Shown: positions 8,910 through 18,747, counted from the first letter of the stretch. The stretch is DNA of 64,000 nucleotides from an uncultured Rothia sp. (GCA_946221065.1 CAMIIO010000005.1:62001-126000); one strand, 5' to 3'. Numbers and translations are program-made. Notes: a model not told the origin generated them from the sequence alone.

Positions 8910-8945
8910 CTCGCTCTCCTAGTCTGTAGGGGAGCGAGTATTGTT
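8910..8945 (+). terminator. Terminator after uppP
   Basis: An 11-bp stem CTCGCTCTCCT/AGGGGAGCGAG with one G-U pair and a 7-base loop, followed by TATTGTTTT, starts just after the uppP stop and before the mshC ribosome binding site. Confidence 0.75.
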
Positions 8946-8975
8946 TTACCTGAAGTTGTTTTTGAAAGGATTTTA

Positions 8976-10271
8976 ATGCGCGCTTGGCAGGCATCGGTAG
9001 TACCCGTTCTTCCCGGTAAGGCTCCTCTTCCTCGGATTTTTGATTCAGCACAGCAAGCGGTGGTTGAGCTTCCGAAGGAGGAAGTAGCTAGTTTATATGT
9101 GTGTGGTATCACTCCTTATGATGCTACTCATATGGGGCATGCTTCTACCTATGTGGCATTTGATTTGCTGAACCGTGCATGGCGTGATGCTGGTTGTAAG
9201 GTTGCGTATGTTCAAAATGTGACGGATGTTGATGATCCTTTATTAGAGCGTGCTACTGCAACGGGCGTTGACTGGCAGGATTTGGCAGAAGAGCAGACTG
9301 AGCTGTTTCGTACAGATATGGAAACTTTGCGCGTATTACCGCCGGACTACTATATCGGCGCAGTAGAGTCCATCGAGTGGGTTGTGGAGGCTGTGGAATC
9401 ATTGCTTAAGCGCGGGCTTGCTTATACGGTGCGGGGCTTTACGGATGATGAAGGAAAAGAACAACCTGCAGGCGATATTTATTTTGATGTAAAGCAGGCG
9501 GAACAACTCAATCCTGATGACCCTGCGCACTGGGTGCTGGGTCAGGTCTGCGGGTTATCTCGTGAAGAGATGTTCCCTTTATTCGCAGAACGCGGGGGCG
9601 ATCCGGATCGTCCTGGTAAGCGGGATATTTTTGACCCGTTATTGTGGCGGGTGACTCGTGCTGGGGAACCCTCTTGGCCAGGTCATTCCTTAGGTGATGG
9701 CAGGCCTGGATGGCATATTGAATGCACTATGATTTCTCAAAAGTTCTTGCCTACTCCTTTTACGGTGCAAGCCGGTGGCTCGGATTTGCAGTTTCCGCAT
9801 CATGACATGGGTGCTGGACATGCTTATGCTCTGACAGGTACACCTATGGCTCGGCACTATGCGCATACCGGCATGGTAGGGCTAGATGGCGAGAAGATGA
9901 GTAAGTCTCGAGGAAATCTAGTTTTAGTGTCTAAATTACGTGCTGCAGGTGTTGATCCGGCAACCATTCGGTTAGCGATTATGGATCATCATTATCGCCA
10001 AGATTGGTGCTGGACGGATGAGTCTCTAGCTAAAGCTCAGAATCGTCGTGATATTTATGCTCGCGCTCTTAGCCTTGCTGATTCTGCGGAGGACGACGAC
10101 GCGCGTCGAGTTCTTGCAGAGGTTCGAGAACTACTGGCTAATGATTTAAATGCTAGTGCTGCGCTAGTTGTTATAGATCAGTGGGCGCTTTCAGTGTTGG
10201 AGCATGGAGGAAGCGGAGCCGAGCTTATCCGTAAAATGTTAGCTGCTCGTTTTGGTATAGAGTTTTCCTAA
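8976..10271 (+). CDS. mshC: Cysteine:GlcN-Ins ligase of mycothiol synthesis
   Basis: MshC joins cysteine, through an adenylate, to the amino sugar-inositol intermediate of mycothiol, the main low-molecular-weight thiol of actinobacteria. It is a paralogue of cysteinyl-tRNA synthetase. The 431 residues match MshC rather than Cys[19 protein letters not shown] near residue 41 is the MshC form of the HIGH region, and the C-terminal anticodon-binding domain is truncated. The [10 protein letters not shown] loop lies near residue 308. The Cys in YVCG is the expected zinc/substrate ligand. GAAAGGA precedes the ATG. The PAC2 gene follows convergently. Confidence 0.95.
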   Translation: MRAWQASVVPVLPGKAPLPRIFDSAQQAVVELPKEEVASLYVCGITPYDATHMGHASTYVAFDLLNRAWRDAGCKVAYVQNVTDVDDPLLERATATGVDWQDLAEEQTELFRTDMETLRVLPPDYYIGAVESIEWVVEAVESLLKRGLAYTVRGFTDDEGKEQPAGDIYFDVKQAEQLNPDDPAHWVLGQVCGLSREEMFPLFAERGGDPDRPGKRDIFDPLLWRVTRAGEPSWPGHSLGDGRPGWHIECTMISQKFLPTPFTVQAGGSDLQFPHHDMGAGHAYALTGTPMARHYAHTGMVGLDGEKMSKSRGNLVLVSKLRAAGVDPATIRLAIMDHHYRQDWCWTDESLAKAQNRRDIYARALSLADSAEDDDARRVLAEVRELLANDLNASAALVVIDQWALSVLEHGGSGAELIRKMLAARFGIEFS

Positions 10272-10297
10272 AGTTTTTATTGTAGGTGAAGCTTGGT

Positions 10298-10338
10298 GTG
10301 CAACAGTGCCCGGAACTATTCTCCGGGCACTGTTGCAC
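10298..10338. terminator. Bidirectional terminator between mshC and the PAC2 gene
   Basis: A perfect 16-bp stem GTGCAACAGTGCCCGG/CCGGGCACTGTTGCAC with a 9-base loop between two converging genes. Confidence 0.85.
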
Positions 10339-10351
10339 ATTCTGCTGAAAC

Positions 10352-11233
10352 CTATAAGTCTCGCCGTTTAAGAAATTTCTCAAATTCGGCTGCAATATCT
10401 TCTCCTGTGACCTCGGTAGAATTTTCTTGCGCAACTTGCTCTTCGAGGATTCTTACGTAATCTGCAAGCTCTGGCTCTTCATTCATGAGTTCTTCGGCGC
10501 CGCGTTCCCAGGCAAAGGCTTCCTCTTCAACCGATCGTAGCGGAATTGCGATGTTGAGGATTGACTCTAAAGCGCGTAAAAGTCTGAGAGTAGCTTTGGG
10601 GTGAGGAGGATGCCCGGCATAGTGAGGGATAGAAATCCAGAGTGAGAGATCGGTAAGCCCAAAACGTCGTGCCGAATGAGCAAGAACTCCGATAATACCT
10701 GTTGGGCCGTTGTATGTTTGAGGCTTAACGTTGGGGTTTTCTCGTAGCATCGCGTTGTAGCTCGTAATACTTAGCGGGAACGGATGAGTATGGGGAACTT
10801 CAGCGAGGAGCCCTCCGAGAAGAATAAGGTGATCTACTTCTAGTTCACGAGCGGTGCCAAGAAGAGCTGCGGTAAAAGTTTTCCATTTGAGCTGCGGCTC
10901 GGGCCCTAAAAGGGTAATGATTTTAAGATTCTCTTCCGGAATCTCCCATTGATGCATACATATTTCGGGCCATTCCAGGGTGCTTACTCCATCAGGGGTA
11001 GAGGAAAGCTGCGGACGGTTTTCAGAGAAATTATAGTAAGCCTCGGTATCAAACACCATGAGTTCTTGAGCATCGAAAATGCTATGAAGGTGATTTAATG
11101 CTTCGGTGGCTGCGGAGCCGGCGTCGTTCCAGCCCTCGAAAGCGCAGAGCAGAACGGTGGTGACCGTGGGAGACTCCGGATTGATAGTGCCGCGTTGGTA
11201 GAGGTTCTGAGGATCTTGATTTGTTGTAGCCAC
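10352..11233 (-). CDS. PAC2 family protein (proteasome assembly chaperone-like)
   Basis: A 293-residue soluble protein of the PAC2 family, named after a eukaryotic proteasome assembly chaperone; the bacterial role is unknown. Family features are LLCAFEGWNDAGSAATEAL near the start, DHLILLGGLLAEVPHTHP in the middle and YNGPTGIIGVLAHSARRFG after it. A charged C-terminal tail follows. The start is a GTG at 11233, preceded at some distance by AAGGA. It is close to the pupylation genes, a common actinobacterial neighbourhood, but nothing visible ties it directly to them, and prcBA are not present here. Confidence 0.88.
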   Translation of the reverse strand: MATTNQDPQNLYQRGTINPESPTVTTVLLCAFEGWNDAGSAATEALNHLHSIFDAQELMVFDTEAYYNFSENRPQLSSTPDGVSTLEWPEICMHQWEIPEENLKIITLLGPEPQLKWKTFTAALLGTARELEVDHLILLGGLLAEVPHTHPFPLSITSYNAMLRENPNVKPQTYNGPTGIIGVLAHSARRFGLTDLSLWISIPHYAGHPPHPKATLRLLRALESILNIAIPLRSVEEEAFAWERGAEELMNEEPELADYVRILEEQVAQENSTEVTGEDIAAEFEKFLKRRDL

Positions 11234-11355
11234 TTACATATCTTATGCGCTGGTTCCTTTTTCATGGGTGAATTGTGCAATTCTGCCCGTTATTGGGCGG
11301 TTCGTTAGACGGGGGCTGTAGGCTGAAGAGAGTTTTTGTGGAGGAGTGGTAGCTA

Positions 11356-12492
11356 ATGCGTACTGGTTTAGGCGTGGAGGTTTTTCGTTTTCGTGAGATC
11401 CCGGTATATCTCAAAAGCTCGTGGTTTGCTCTCATGTTCCTGGTCATTGTGGGCTATGGAATGTATTTGCAGAGTAGGCTGAGTATCGCGGGGGCAGGGG
11501 CTTTCGTGATTTCGACCGTGGTGGCTGTGTTGATTGCTACGGGAGTTCTTGTTCACGAGTTAGCACATGCCGTAGTGGGCATGGCGTGTGGGCAGAGGGT
11601 TCATTATATTTCGTTGACTTTATGGGGCGGAGCTACCAAGTTATCGGCAGGTAGCGCGTTATCTTCTTTTGTGGTGTCAATAGCGGGGCCGCTTGTGAAT
11701 GCCTTATATGCTCTGGTTCTGTGGGAAGTGGGGCAATCGTTGGATTCTTCGCCGTTGTCAGTGGGTATTTGGCAGGCGGCAATGGCAAATTTATTGATTT
11801 CTATCTGTAATTTGATTCCAGGTTATCCGTTGGATGGGGCACATGCGTTAGAAGGTCTTTTAACGTATTTTTCTGGACGCCGATCGGTGGGAGTGCAGAT
11901 TACCGCATGGGTGTCTCTCTTACTAATTCCGGCAGCAATAGGTTGGACAGTTTTTCGTGGCTGGTGGCAGGATCCGCTTTCTGTAGCAGTTGTTATGCTG
12001 ATGTGCTGGTATGTATGGGCTGCTTCATTCCCCATGCTCCAGGCAACTTCGAGTAAATCTACTACCAGTAATTCGCTTTCTGTGCCGTCATTATTAGCTC
12101 CGGCATCGGTAGTTTCTGTTTCTACAAGTGTGCATGAGGTGCTGGCTTCGTTGCGAGAGAAAAGTTATGTTGTTTTTGAGGAGGGCGGAGTACCTATTAG
12201 CTGGGCAGAGGCGGATCACTTACGGGCGCTAGAAAGAAGCGCGCAGGGGCGGACTGCGGCAGCACAGGTAGCCTTGCCGTTAGCTTCTACTACATTGCCT
12301 CTGAATGCGCGACGTCTGGATGTTTTGGAGTTCTTTAACGGATCGATATATGAACAACAGCAAGAATTTTTTAAAGACGGGGAGCTACCGCTGGCTTATC
12401 CGGTGTTAGAGGGAAGAGCGATTCTAGGTTTAGTCTTCCACCAAAAAATCGCTGAAGCTCTTTATCAGGAGTCAAGGTATCTTCGGGAATAA
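11356..12492 (+). CDS. Site-2 protease family protein (M50)
   Basis: An intramembrane zinc metalloprotease of 378 residues, resembling the mycobacterial Rv2625c/Rip3-like group. The zinc motif HELAH is at about residue 69, in the second hydrophobic segment, and the second metal-ligand motif NLIPGYPLDGAHAL is near residue 156. Five or six membrane segments occupy the first 230 residues. The C-terminal 140 residues are soluble and sit where homologues carry a CBS pair; here the CBS pattern is poorly conserved. The substrate is unknown. The ATG at 11356 follows GGAGGAGTGG. It is divergent from the PAC2 gene and followed by trmI. Confidence 0.9.
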   Translation: MRTGLGVEVFRFREIPVYLKSSWFALMFLVIVGYGMYLQSRLSIAGAGAFVISTVVAVLIATGVLVHELAHAVVGMACGQRVHYISLTLWGGATKLSAGSALSSFVVSIAGPLVNALYALVLWEVGQSLDSSPLSVGIWQAAMANLLISICNLIPGYPLDGAHALEGLLTYFSGRRSVGVQITAWVSLLLIPAAIGWTVFRGWWQDPLSVAVVMLMCWYVWAASFPMLQATSSKSTTSNSLSVPSLLAPASVVSVSTSVHEVLASLREKSYVVFEEGGVPISWAEADHLRALERSAQGRTAAAQVALPLASTTLPLNARRLDVLEFFNGSIYEQQQEFFKDGELPLAYPVLEGRAILGLVFHQKIAEALYQESRYLRE

Positions 12493-12529
12493 GAAGAGAG
12501 GATTCTTGAGAACGGAGAAAGGGCATTTT

Positions 12530-12558
12530 GCTCACAGTTTGTGTGTGAGCTTCTTTTG
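12530..12558 (+). terminator. Possible terminator after the site-2 protease gene
   Basis: A short 7-bp stem GCTCACA/TGTGAGC with a 7-base loop is followed by TTCTTTT. It is weak, but placed between the protease gene and trmI. Confidence 0.5.
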
Positions 12559-12630
12559 GGTGACCCTCAGAGCGTAAATCTGTAAGAATGGTAGAACAAG
12601 TTTGTTTTGCCCAGGAGAATATTTTTACTG

Positions 12631-13662
12631 ATGACCAATTACACCCCTACCGGTAGTATCAACCGCCGCGGCCCCTTTCGCGCTGGCGAGCGCGTTCAGC
12701 TCACCGATGAGCGTGGGAAAATCTCTACTATTACCTTGGCTGTTGGCGGTGAATATCATTCACACCGTGGGTTTTTTAAGCATGATGAGCTGATTGGTCA
12801 GCCTGAAGGAACAGTGATTGAGAATTCTGCTGGTCTAAAGATTCAAACGATGCGTCCTTTATATCGAGATTTTGTTTTATCAATGCCTCGCGGTGCTGCT
12901 GTGGTTTATCCTAAGGACGCCGGTCAAATTGTAGCGATGGCAGATATATTCCCCGGCGCTCGTGTAATTGAGGCAGGTGTGGGCTCTGGTGCGTTATCAA
13001 TAGCTTTATTGCGTGCTGTAGGAGACTTTGGTCATCTGCGGTCTTTTGAGCGTCGTGAAGAGTTTGCAGATATTGCTCGGGGCAATGTGGAGACAATGTT
13101 TGGTGGTGCACATCCTGCTTGGGAGATTACGTTAGGCGACCTAGCAGAGACTCTGGGCGAGGTAGAAGAGCCTGGTTCTGTTGACCGAGCAGTGCTGGAT
13201 ATGCTGGCGCCGTGGGAGTGCATTGATGCCGTGGCAAATGCACTTGCTCCAGGCGGCGTCCTCATGTGTTATGTTGCAACGGTAACTCAGCTTTCTCGTA
13301 CTGCGGAGGCTCTGCGTGCTGACGGTCGTTTTACCGAGCCAGAGTCTCATGAGTCAATGGTTCGGGGCTGGCATGTAGAGGGTTTGGCTGTTCGCCCTGA
13401 TCACCGGATGGTAGCACACACCGGGTTTTTGATTTCTGCGCGCCGCTTAGCAGATGGTGTGGATCGTCTAGTACCTAAGCGTCGGGCTTCAAAGACGGAA
13501 TTTTCTGAAGAAGATATGAATGCGTGGTCGCCGGCTGCTTTAGGCGAGCGCAATGTCTCTGACCGTAAGTTGCGCCGTGCCGCTAAAGATGCGTTGAATC
13601 TTGCGGAGAAGGCTACTATCTCGACGGGAATTGCCGAGGAAGAACTTAAAATTCAAGATTAA
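12631..13662 (+). CDS. trmI: tRNA (adenine-58-N1)-methyltransferase
   Basis: TrmI methylates A58 in the T-loop of tRNAs with S-adenosylmethionine, stabilising tRNA. The N-terminal domain (residues 1-95) is the small beta domain of the family. The Rossmann methyltransferase domain contains VIEAGVGSGALSIALLRAVG (SAM loop) and the catalytic-region sequence DRAVLDMLAPWE, where the Asp is conserved. The ATG at 12631 gives 343 residues; a TTG 24 bases earlier is in frame but overlaps the AGGAG that serves as binding site. A C-terminal basic extension is present. It heads the same-strand run into mpa, the standard actinobacterial order. Confidence 0.92.
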   Translation: MTNYTPTGSINRRGPFRAGERVQLTDERGKISTITLAVGGEYHSHRGFFKHDELIGQPEGTVIENSAGLKIQTMRPLYRDFVLSMPRGAAVVYPKDAGQIVAMADIFPGARVIEAGVGSGALSIALLRAVGDFGHLRSFERREEFADIARGNVETMFGGAHPAWEITLGDLAETLGEVEEPGSVDRAVLDMLAPWECIDAVANALAPGGVLMCYVATVTQLSRTAEALRADGRFTEPESHESMVRGWHVEGLAVRPDHRMVAHTGFLISARRLADGVDRLVPKRRASKTEFSEEDMNAWSPAALGERNVSDRKLRRAAKDALNLAEKATISTGIAEEELKIQD

Positions 13663-13717
13663 TGTGTACTAAGTAGAACCACTGCGGAGTAAGTAAAGTG
13701 AAGGGTATCTGAGGGGT

Positions 13718-15418
13718 ATGAGCGAAGAGAAGAAGACGGTTTCAACTCAGGAATATGAACGGGTGCTGCGGCAGCTAAATGTTGCTAACGATAATCGCCG
13801 TAACCTTGATCGACAAATGCGTGTTGCCGCGGATCGTAACCAGAAACTGGTTGCAGCTTTGGGTAAAGCTAAGGCTGAAATCGAGCATATTCGTATTTCA
13901 ATTGCTCAGGATGTGGCTCCTCCTTTGAACTCTGCGGTGGTTTTGGCCACCGGCGGTGGTGAGCTAACGTATGAGGATTTTGCAAGCGCTAAGTCTCCGG
14001 CTGAGGCCGAGGAGTTTGTGGATGTTATGCTCTCTGGTCGCAGAGTTCGTATTACTTGCTCACCGCTGTTACACGCTAAAGATCTTGAGCCTGGCATGAC
14101 GGTGTTGCTTAATGATCATTCTCAGGCAGTTATTTCGCTGGGTTTTGAGTCCTTTGGAGAAGTTGTTACGGTTCGTGAGGTACTTTCTGACGGGCGCGCG
14201 GTGGTTGATTTACCGAATCAGGCGAAGTCTGTGGTGCGGGTTTCAGGAGCACTGAGTGAGACTGCATTGAAGGTTGGCGATTCGGTAACTTATGATTCCC
14301 GTATTGGCATGATTTGTGGAGTTGTTCCTTCGACAGATGCTCAGGAGCTGGTGTTGGAGGAGGTTCCTGATGTGACTTATGCGGATATCGGTGGATTGAG
14401 CCCACAGATTGATCAGATTCAGGATGCTGTGGAGTTGCCTTTCTTAAATCCAGAGATTTTCCGTGAGTATAACTTGACTCCTCCCAAGGGTATTTTGTTG
14501 TATGGTCCTCCCGGGAACGGCAAGACGTTGATTGCTAAAGCGGTAGCTAATTCGTTGGCTTCGCGGGTTGAGGCTTTGCATCCGGGGGAGAAAAAGACCG
14601 GTTACTTCCTTAACATTAAAGGTCCAGAATTATTGGATAAATATGTGGGGGAGACTGAGCGTCAGATTCGGGATATTTTTTCTGCCGCCCGTGAGAAGGC
14701 TGTTGAGGGAAATCCTGTGGTGGTGTTCTTTGATGAGATGGAGTCTCTATTCAGAACACGCGGTACTGGGCGTAGCTCGGATATAGAGACGACCATCGTT
14801 CCACAGCTATTATCTGAGATTGACGGCGTGGAATCTTTGGATAACGTGATTGTTATTGGTGCCACGAACCGTGAGGACATGATTGACCCTGCGGTACTGC
14901 GTCCAGGCCGTTTGGATGTAAAGATCCGGATTAACCGTCCTGATAGGGTTGGCGCTGCCGAAATTTTCCGGTTGTATTTGAATGCTGGTATTCCGTTATC
15001 TGCCGATTTAGTGGCTCAGCACGGTACGGAAGAGGCTGCTGCGGAGGCATTGGTTACTTCGGCGGTGTCACATCTTTTTGCCCAGTCTCCTGCTAATCAC
15101 TATTTGCGGGTTGAACTTGTCCAGGGTGAGACTCGCTGGTTGTACCGCGGAGATTTTCTTTCTGGCGCTGTGATCCGGAATATTGTTGATGCTGCTAAGA
15201 AGCTGGCGATTAAAGATCAGCTAGATGGTGGTTTACGCGGTATTACGGAGGCTCATGTACTTGAAGCGATTCGTGCTGAGTTCGAAGACCAGGTAGAGGT
15301 GCCACAATACGCTGAGATTGAAGATGTATTAGCAACTCAAGGTGTTCGGGGAGCGATTGATTCGGTAGTTCCTGCACGCGGCTCTGATGCTGTTCTTGAC
15401 GCGGGAGAAGGTCTATAA
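13718..15418 (+). CDS. mpa: Pup-dependent AAA ATPase Mpa/ARC, lacking the proteasome-docking tail
   Basis: A hexameric unfoldase that recognises pupylated proteins and threads them through its pore. The order is as in the family: an N-terminal coiled coil (about residues 5-65) that binds Pup, two OB-fold domains (about 70-205), and the AAA domain with Walker A GPPGNGKT at 263-270, Walker B VVVFFDEME near 333 and arginine region GATNRED. Mpa proteins that work with a 20S proteasome end in a GQYL-type tail with a penultimate Tyr. This one ends DAGEGL, with no Tyr. That agrees with the absence of prcB and prcA between pup and pafA. It is followed after one base by dop. Confidence 0.95.
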   Translation: MSEEKKTVSTQEYERVLRQLNVANDNRRNLDRQMRVAADRNQKLVAALGKAKAEIEHIRISIAQDVAPPLNSAVVLATGGGELTYEDFASAKSPAEAEEFVDVMLSGRRVRITCSPLLHAKDLEPGMTVLLNDHSQAVISLGFESFGEVVTVREVLSDGRAVVDLPNQAKSVVRVSGALSETALKVGDSVTYDSRIGMICGVVPSTDAQELVLEEVPDVTYADIGGLSPQIDQIQDAVELPFLNPEIFREYNLTPPKGILLYGPPGNGKTLIAKAVANSLASRVEALHPGEKKTGYFLNIKGPELLDKYVGETERQIRDIFSAAREKAVEGNPVVVFFDEMESLFRTRGTGRSSDIETTIVPQLLSEIDGVESLDNVIVIGATNREDMIDPAVLRPGRLDVKIRINRPDRVGAAEIFRLYLNAGIPLSADLVAQHGTEEAAAEALVTSAVSHLFAQSPANHYLRVELVQGETRWLYRGDFLSGAVIRNIVDAAKKLAIKDQLDGGLRGITEAHVLEAIRAEFEDQVEVPQYAEIEDVLATQGVRGAIDSVVPARGSDAVLDAGEGL

Positions 15419-15419
15419 C

Positions 15420-17036
15420 ATGGGTGTTTCACGAGTTATGGGCGCAGAAACCGAATATGGGGTAATTTCTCCTGATCGTCCGCAGTCCAACCCGACGTTG
15501 CTCTCTGCTCAGGTGGTAAATACTTACGATATTTTATTTCATCAGCAGCTTTCTGCCGAGCGCTCTACTCACGGTTCGGCAGAGTGGGAGTACGATTCGG
15601 AATCTCCTTTGCATGATAGTTTTGGGCAAGTAATGTCTGAGTCCGAGGCTCATCCCAGTCAGTTGACTCATCAGCAGAATGTATTGACGAGCGAACATAT
15701 TGCTGCGGAAGCTCTTCGAGAATCTGGGATGTATGCCGAGCGTCTTAACTGGGATGCTGTGACGATGAATTCAGTGTTGCCCAATGGGGCCCGATTGTAT
15801 GTGGATCATGCGCATCCGGAATACTCATCTCCTGAGGTTAATTCTCCGCAGGAGGCAGTTTTGTGGGATGCCGCTGGCGATTATGTGGCAGCTCAAACGG
15901 TAGCTCATATTGCTGAACATGCTGTGGAGCTAGATGTTCCCATGATTAATCTGTATAAGAATAATACGGATTCGAAGGGGCAGTCGTATGGTAGCCACGA
16001 GAATTATCTGTTGTCTCGGGAGACTCCTTTTACGGATGTAGTGCGTGGACTGCTACCATTCTTTGCCACTCGGAGCATTATGATTGGGGCCGGTAGAGTA
16101 GGCATTGGTGTAACAGGTGAGGTTCCTGGCTTTCAGATTTCTCAGCGTGCCGATTTCTTTGAGCGCGAGGTGGGCTTAGAAACCACACTTCGCCGTCCTT
16201 TAGTAAATACTCGAGATGAGCCGCACGCAGATCATGAGAGATACCGCCGACTCCATGTGATTCCTGGAGATGCCAATTTCTCGCATTTTTCTAATTTACT
16301 TAAATTTGGCACAGCCTCACTGGTGCTTCATCTGATTGAGCAAGGATCGTGCCCAGAGATTTCGTTGGCAGACCCGGTAATGGCAATGCATAGAGTCAGC
16401 CACGATCTCTCATTATCTGAAGAGCTTCCTTTGAGCGATGGCGGTACAATGACCGCTTTGGAAATTCAGTGGGCTTATTTACGTGCGGCTCAGGATTCAG
16501 AAAAGAACCCGGATGCGAATACTTTGCAGGTTCTCTCTCTCTGGGAAGAGACACTAGATGCATTAGAAAATGATCTCTTCTCGTTGGCAGACCGTTTGGA
16601 TTGGGTTGCTAAATATCAGTTATTTAGCCAGTATGTTGCCAAAGGTCTTAGCTGGGATCACCCAAAACTTGCGGCCTTAGATTTGCAGTATGCTGACGTT
16701 CGTCCGGAGAAGGGTCTTTATCATAAACTGGTTCAGCTGGGACGTATGAAAACACTCTTCAGCGAAGAACAAATTGCTGACGCCGCAGCTCATCCTCCGC
16801 GCTCAACACGAGCCTATCTGCGGGGTAAGATGGTGCAGCGTTGGCCTCAGTCTCTACTCAGTATCAGCTGGGATACCATAGTTTGTAGAGATCCGTTGGA
16901 AACCCAGGTGCTAAAGCTAATCATGCCGGAGCCTTTGGGCATGAATGCTCAGCAAGTGCATGATTTATTGGAGAAATCGAAACATGCAGCTGATGTGGTT
17001 TTTGCACTGAATCCTCATCAAAATTACACCCCTTAG
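15420..17036 (+). CDS. dop: Deamidase of Pup / depupylase
   Basis: Dop converts the C-terminal Gln of Pup to Glu and removes Pup from tagged proteins. The 538-residue protein belongs to the carboxylate-amine ligase fold shared with PafA: VMGAETEYG near the N-terminus holds nucleotide/Mg ligands (Glu10, Glu12), and LPNGARLYVDHAHPEYSSPE holds the key Asp. Further family stretches are NNTDSKGQSYGSHENYLL and VNTRDEPHAD. The ATG at 15420 overlaps nothing but follows the mpa stop by one base, with GAGAAGG upstream inside mpa; an in-frame GTG-type extension into mpa was rejected. Its presence fits a Pup ending in Gln. Confidence 0.96.
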   Translation: MGVSRVMGAETEYGVISPDRPQSNPTLLSAQVVNTYDILFHQQLSAERSTHGSAEWEYDSESPLHDSFGQVMSESEAHPSQLTHQQNVLTSEHIAAEALRESGMYAERLNWDAVTMNSVLPNGARLYVDHAHPEYSSPEVNSPQEAVLWDAAGDYVAAQTVAHIAEHAVELDVPMINLYKNNTDSKGQSYGSHENYLLSRETPFTDVVRGLLPFFATRSIMIGAGRVGIGVTGEVPGFQISQRADFFEREVGLETTLRRPLVNTRDEPHADHERYRRLHVIPGDANFSHFSNLLKFGTASLVLHLIEQGSCPEISLADPVMAMHRVSHDLSLSEELPLSDGGTMTALEIQWAYLRAAQDSEKNPDANTLQVLSLWEETLDALENDLFSLADRLDWVAKYQLFSQYVAKGLSWDHPKLAALDLQYADVRPEKGLYHKLVQLGRMKTLFSEEQIADAAAHPPRSTRAYLRGKMVQRWPQSLLSISWDTIVCRDPLETQVLKLIMPEPLGMNAQQVHDLLEKSKHAADVVFALNPHQNYTP

Positions 17037-17060
17037 AACACTTTATATTAGGAGAATAGT

Positions 17061-17261
17061 ATGGCTAGAGAACAGATTCAGGGTCAAGCATCGTCCTCGC
17101 AGAATCAAGAGCAAGATGTTATTGCTTTGCACCAGCAAAGTACCGAGACGAATCAAGACTTGGTGACCGAAGCAGATGATTTATTGGCAGAAATTGATGG
17201 TCTTTTGGAAGAAAATGCCGAAGATTTCGTGAAGGGATTTGTGCAAAAGGGCGGACAGTAA
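17061..17261 (+). CDS. pup: Prokaryotic ubiquitin-like protein Pup
   Basis: A 66-residue intrinsically disordered tag attached to lysines of target proteins by PafA. The N-terminal half is rich in Gln and polar residues. The C-terminal half has the helix-forming LLAEIDGLLEENAEDFVKGF and ends VQKGGQ. The terminal Gln shows that the protein must be deamidated by Dop before ligation. A TAGGAGAA site precedes the ATG. It lies 24 bases after dop and 52 bases before pafA; no proteasome subunit genes intervene. Confidence 0.97.
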   Translation: MAREQIQGQASSSQNQEQDVIALHQQSTETNQDLVTEADDLLAEIDGLLEENAEDFVKGFVQKGGQ

Positions 17262-17313
17262 GTTTCTTCCTTTTACCCGCTTCCTATGTATCTATTGAAG
17301 AGAGAAGTATCTC

Positions 17314-18747
17314 GTGAGACAACGAATTTTTGGTATTGAAACCGAGTTTGGCATTACTTATAGGCCACGCTCCTTGGGGCCCATTGGTCCCGAAGAAGCT
17401 GCCAGAATGTTGTTTAAACCCGTAGTTGAATCGTGGCGTTCAACGAACGTGTTCCTTCCTAATGGGTCGAGGTTTTATTTAGACGTTGGTTCACATCCCG
17501 AGTACGCCTCAGCGGAATGCGCGAGCCTACGTGAACTCATCGCTCAGGATAAAGCTGGGGAAATGCTTTTTGCCGACCTGCTTAATCAGGCGCAAGATGC
17601 GCTGGAAGCGGAGGGCAAGGAGGGCACCTTCTACCTCTTCAAGAATAATGTTGATTCTGCGGGTAATTCATTTGGCTCTCATGAAAACTATTTGTTAGAG
17701 CGTAAGGTAGAGTTTTCTAAGCTGGTTCGTTCTCTGGTTCCTTTTTTGGTCACTCGCCAAATTTTGGTGGGGGCTGGGAAAACCCATCCTCAGGGACCTG
17801 CTCAGTTGGGCGGCGTCGAATTGGGAACACAGGGAGAGCCTAGTTACTCTTTCTCTCAGCGTGCCGACTACATCTGGGAGAGTGCTTCTACCGCTACCAC
17901 GAAGTCTCGCCCGTTGATTAACACTCGTGATGAGCCTCATGCAGATGCTACATTGTATCGTCGAATGCATGTGATTAACGGTGATTCAAATATGTCTGAA
18001 ACCACCACTATGCTCAAAGTGGGGGCAACCGATGTGGTGCTTCAGATGCTGGAAGAGTTCTTTCCGCTGAAGAACTATGAGATTAAAGATACGGCGACGG
18101 CACTTCGCGTGGTTTCGCATGATTTGACCGGTACCGCTGAGTTCGAGCTAGCTGATGGAACTCGTACTTGTGCCTTAGATATGCAACGGCATTATCTAGA
18201 ATCTGCTAAGAAGTTTGTCGAAAGTCGCGGTGAACATCACCATGATCTTCCCTATATTCTAGATCTCTGGGAACGTGTATTGGATGCTATCGAAGGGCAA
18301 AATTTCTCCACCATCGATACCGAAATTGACTGGGCTATTAAAAAGAAGCTACTTGATGCTTATATCGCTCGAGGAGCTAACGGGTACGCCGATCCCAGGG
18401 TGCAGCAATTGGATTTGACTTACCACAGTATAGATCCAGAAACTGGTGTTTTTAATGTTTTGGTCAATGCTGGAAGAGCTCAGAGATTGCTAGAAAAAGA
18501 CGAGGTTGAAAAAGCAACTCTTCAGCCGCCGCATTCTCGCGCAAAGCTTCGTGGATCTTTTATCCAAGCTGCTCGTAACGCCGGGGAGCCTTTCACCGTA
18601 GACTGGGTGCATCTACGGCTTAACAATAAACCGCAGCTAAACGCGGTATGTAAAGACCCTTTTGCCACCGAAGATTCGCAGGTAGAGAGTATCATCCGTT
18701 TGCTCAATGGAAATTCACAGGAAAAGTGGACTCCACCTTTTGTTTAG
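17314..18747 (+). CDS. pafA: Pup--protein ligase
   Basis: PafA activates the C-terminal Glu of deamidated Pup with ATP and joins it to a substrate lysine. The 477-residue protein begins MRQRIFGIETEFG; Glu9 and Glu11 are metal ligands. FLPNGSRFYLDVGSHPEY holds the catalytic Asp57. NNVDSAGNSFGSHENYLL and INTRDEPHADATLYRRMHVI are shared with Dop, and the C-terminal domain has PPHSRAKLRG. The GTG at 17314 follows AAGAGAGAAG. Directly after pup, with no prcBA between, it completes a tagging system without an adjacent proteasome. Confidence 0.96.
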   Translation: MRQRIFGIETEFGITYRPRSLGPIGPEEAARMLFKPVVESWRSTNVFLPNGSRFYLDVGSHPEYASAECASLRELIAQDKAGEMLFADLLNQAQDALEAEGKEGTFYLFKNNVDSAGNSFGSHENYLLERKVEFSKLVRSLVPFLVTRQILVGAGKTHPQGPAQLGGVELGTQGEPSYSFSQRADYIWESASTATTKSRPLINTRDEPHADATLYRRMHVINGDSNMSETTTMLKVGATDVVLQMLEEFFPLKNYEIKDTATALRVVSHDLTGTAEFELADGTRTCALDMQRHYLESAKKFVESRGEHHHDLPYILDLWERVLDAIEGQNFSTIDTEIDWAIKKKLLDAYIARGANGYADPRVQQLDLTYHSIDPETGVFNVLVNAGRAQRLLEKDEVEKATLQPPHSRAKLRGSFIQAARNAGEPFTVDWVHLRLNNKPQLNAVCKDPFATEDSQVESIIRLLNGNSQEKWTPPFV

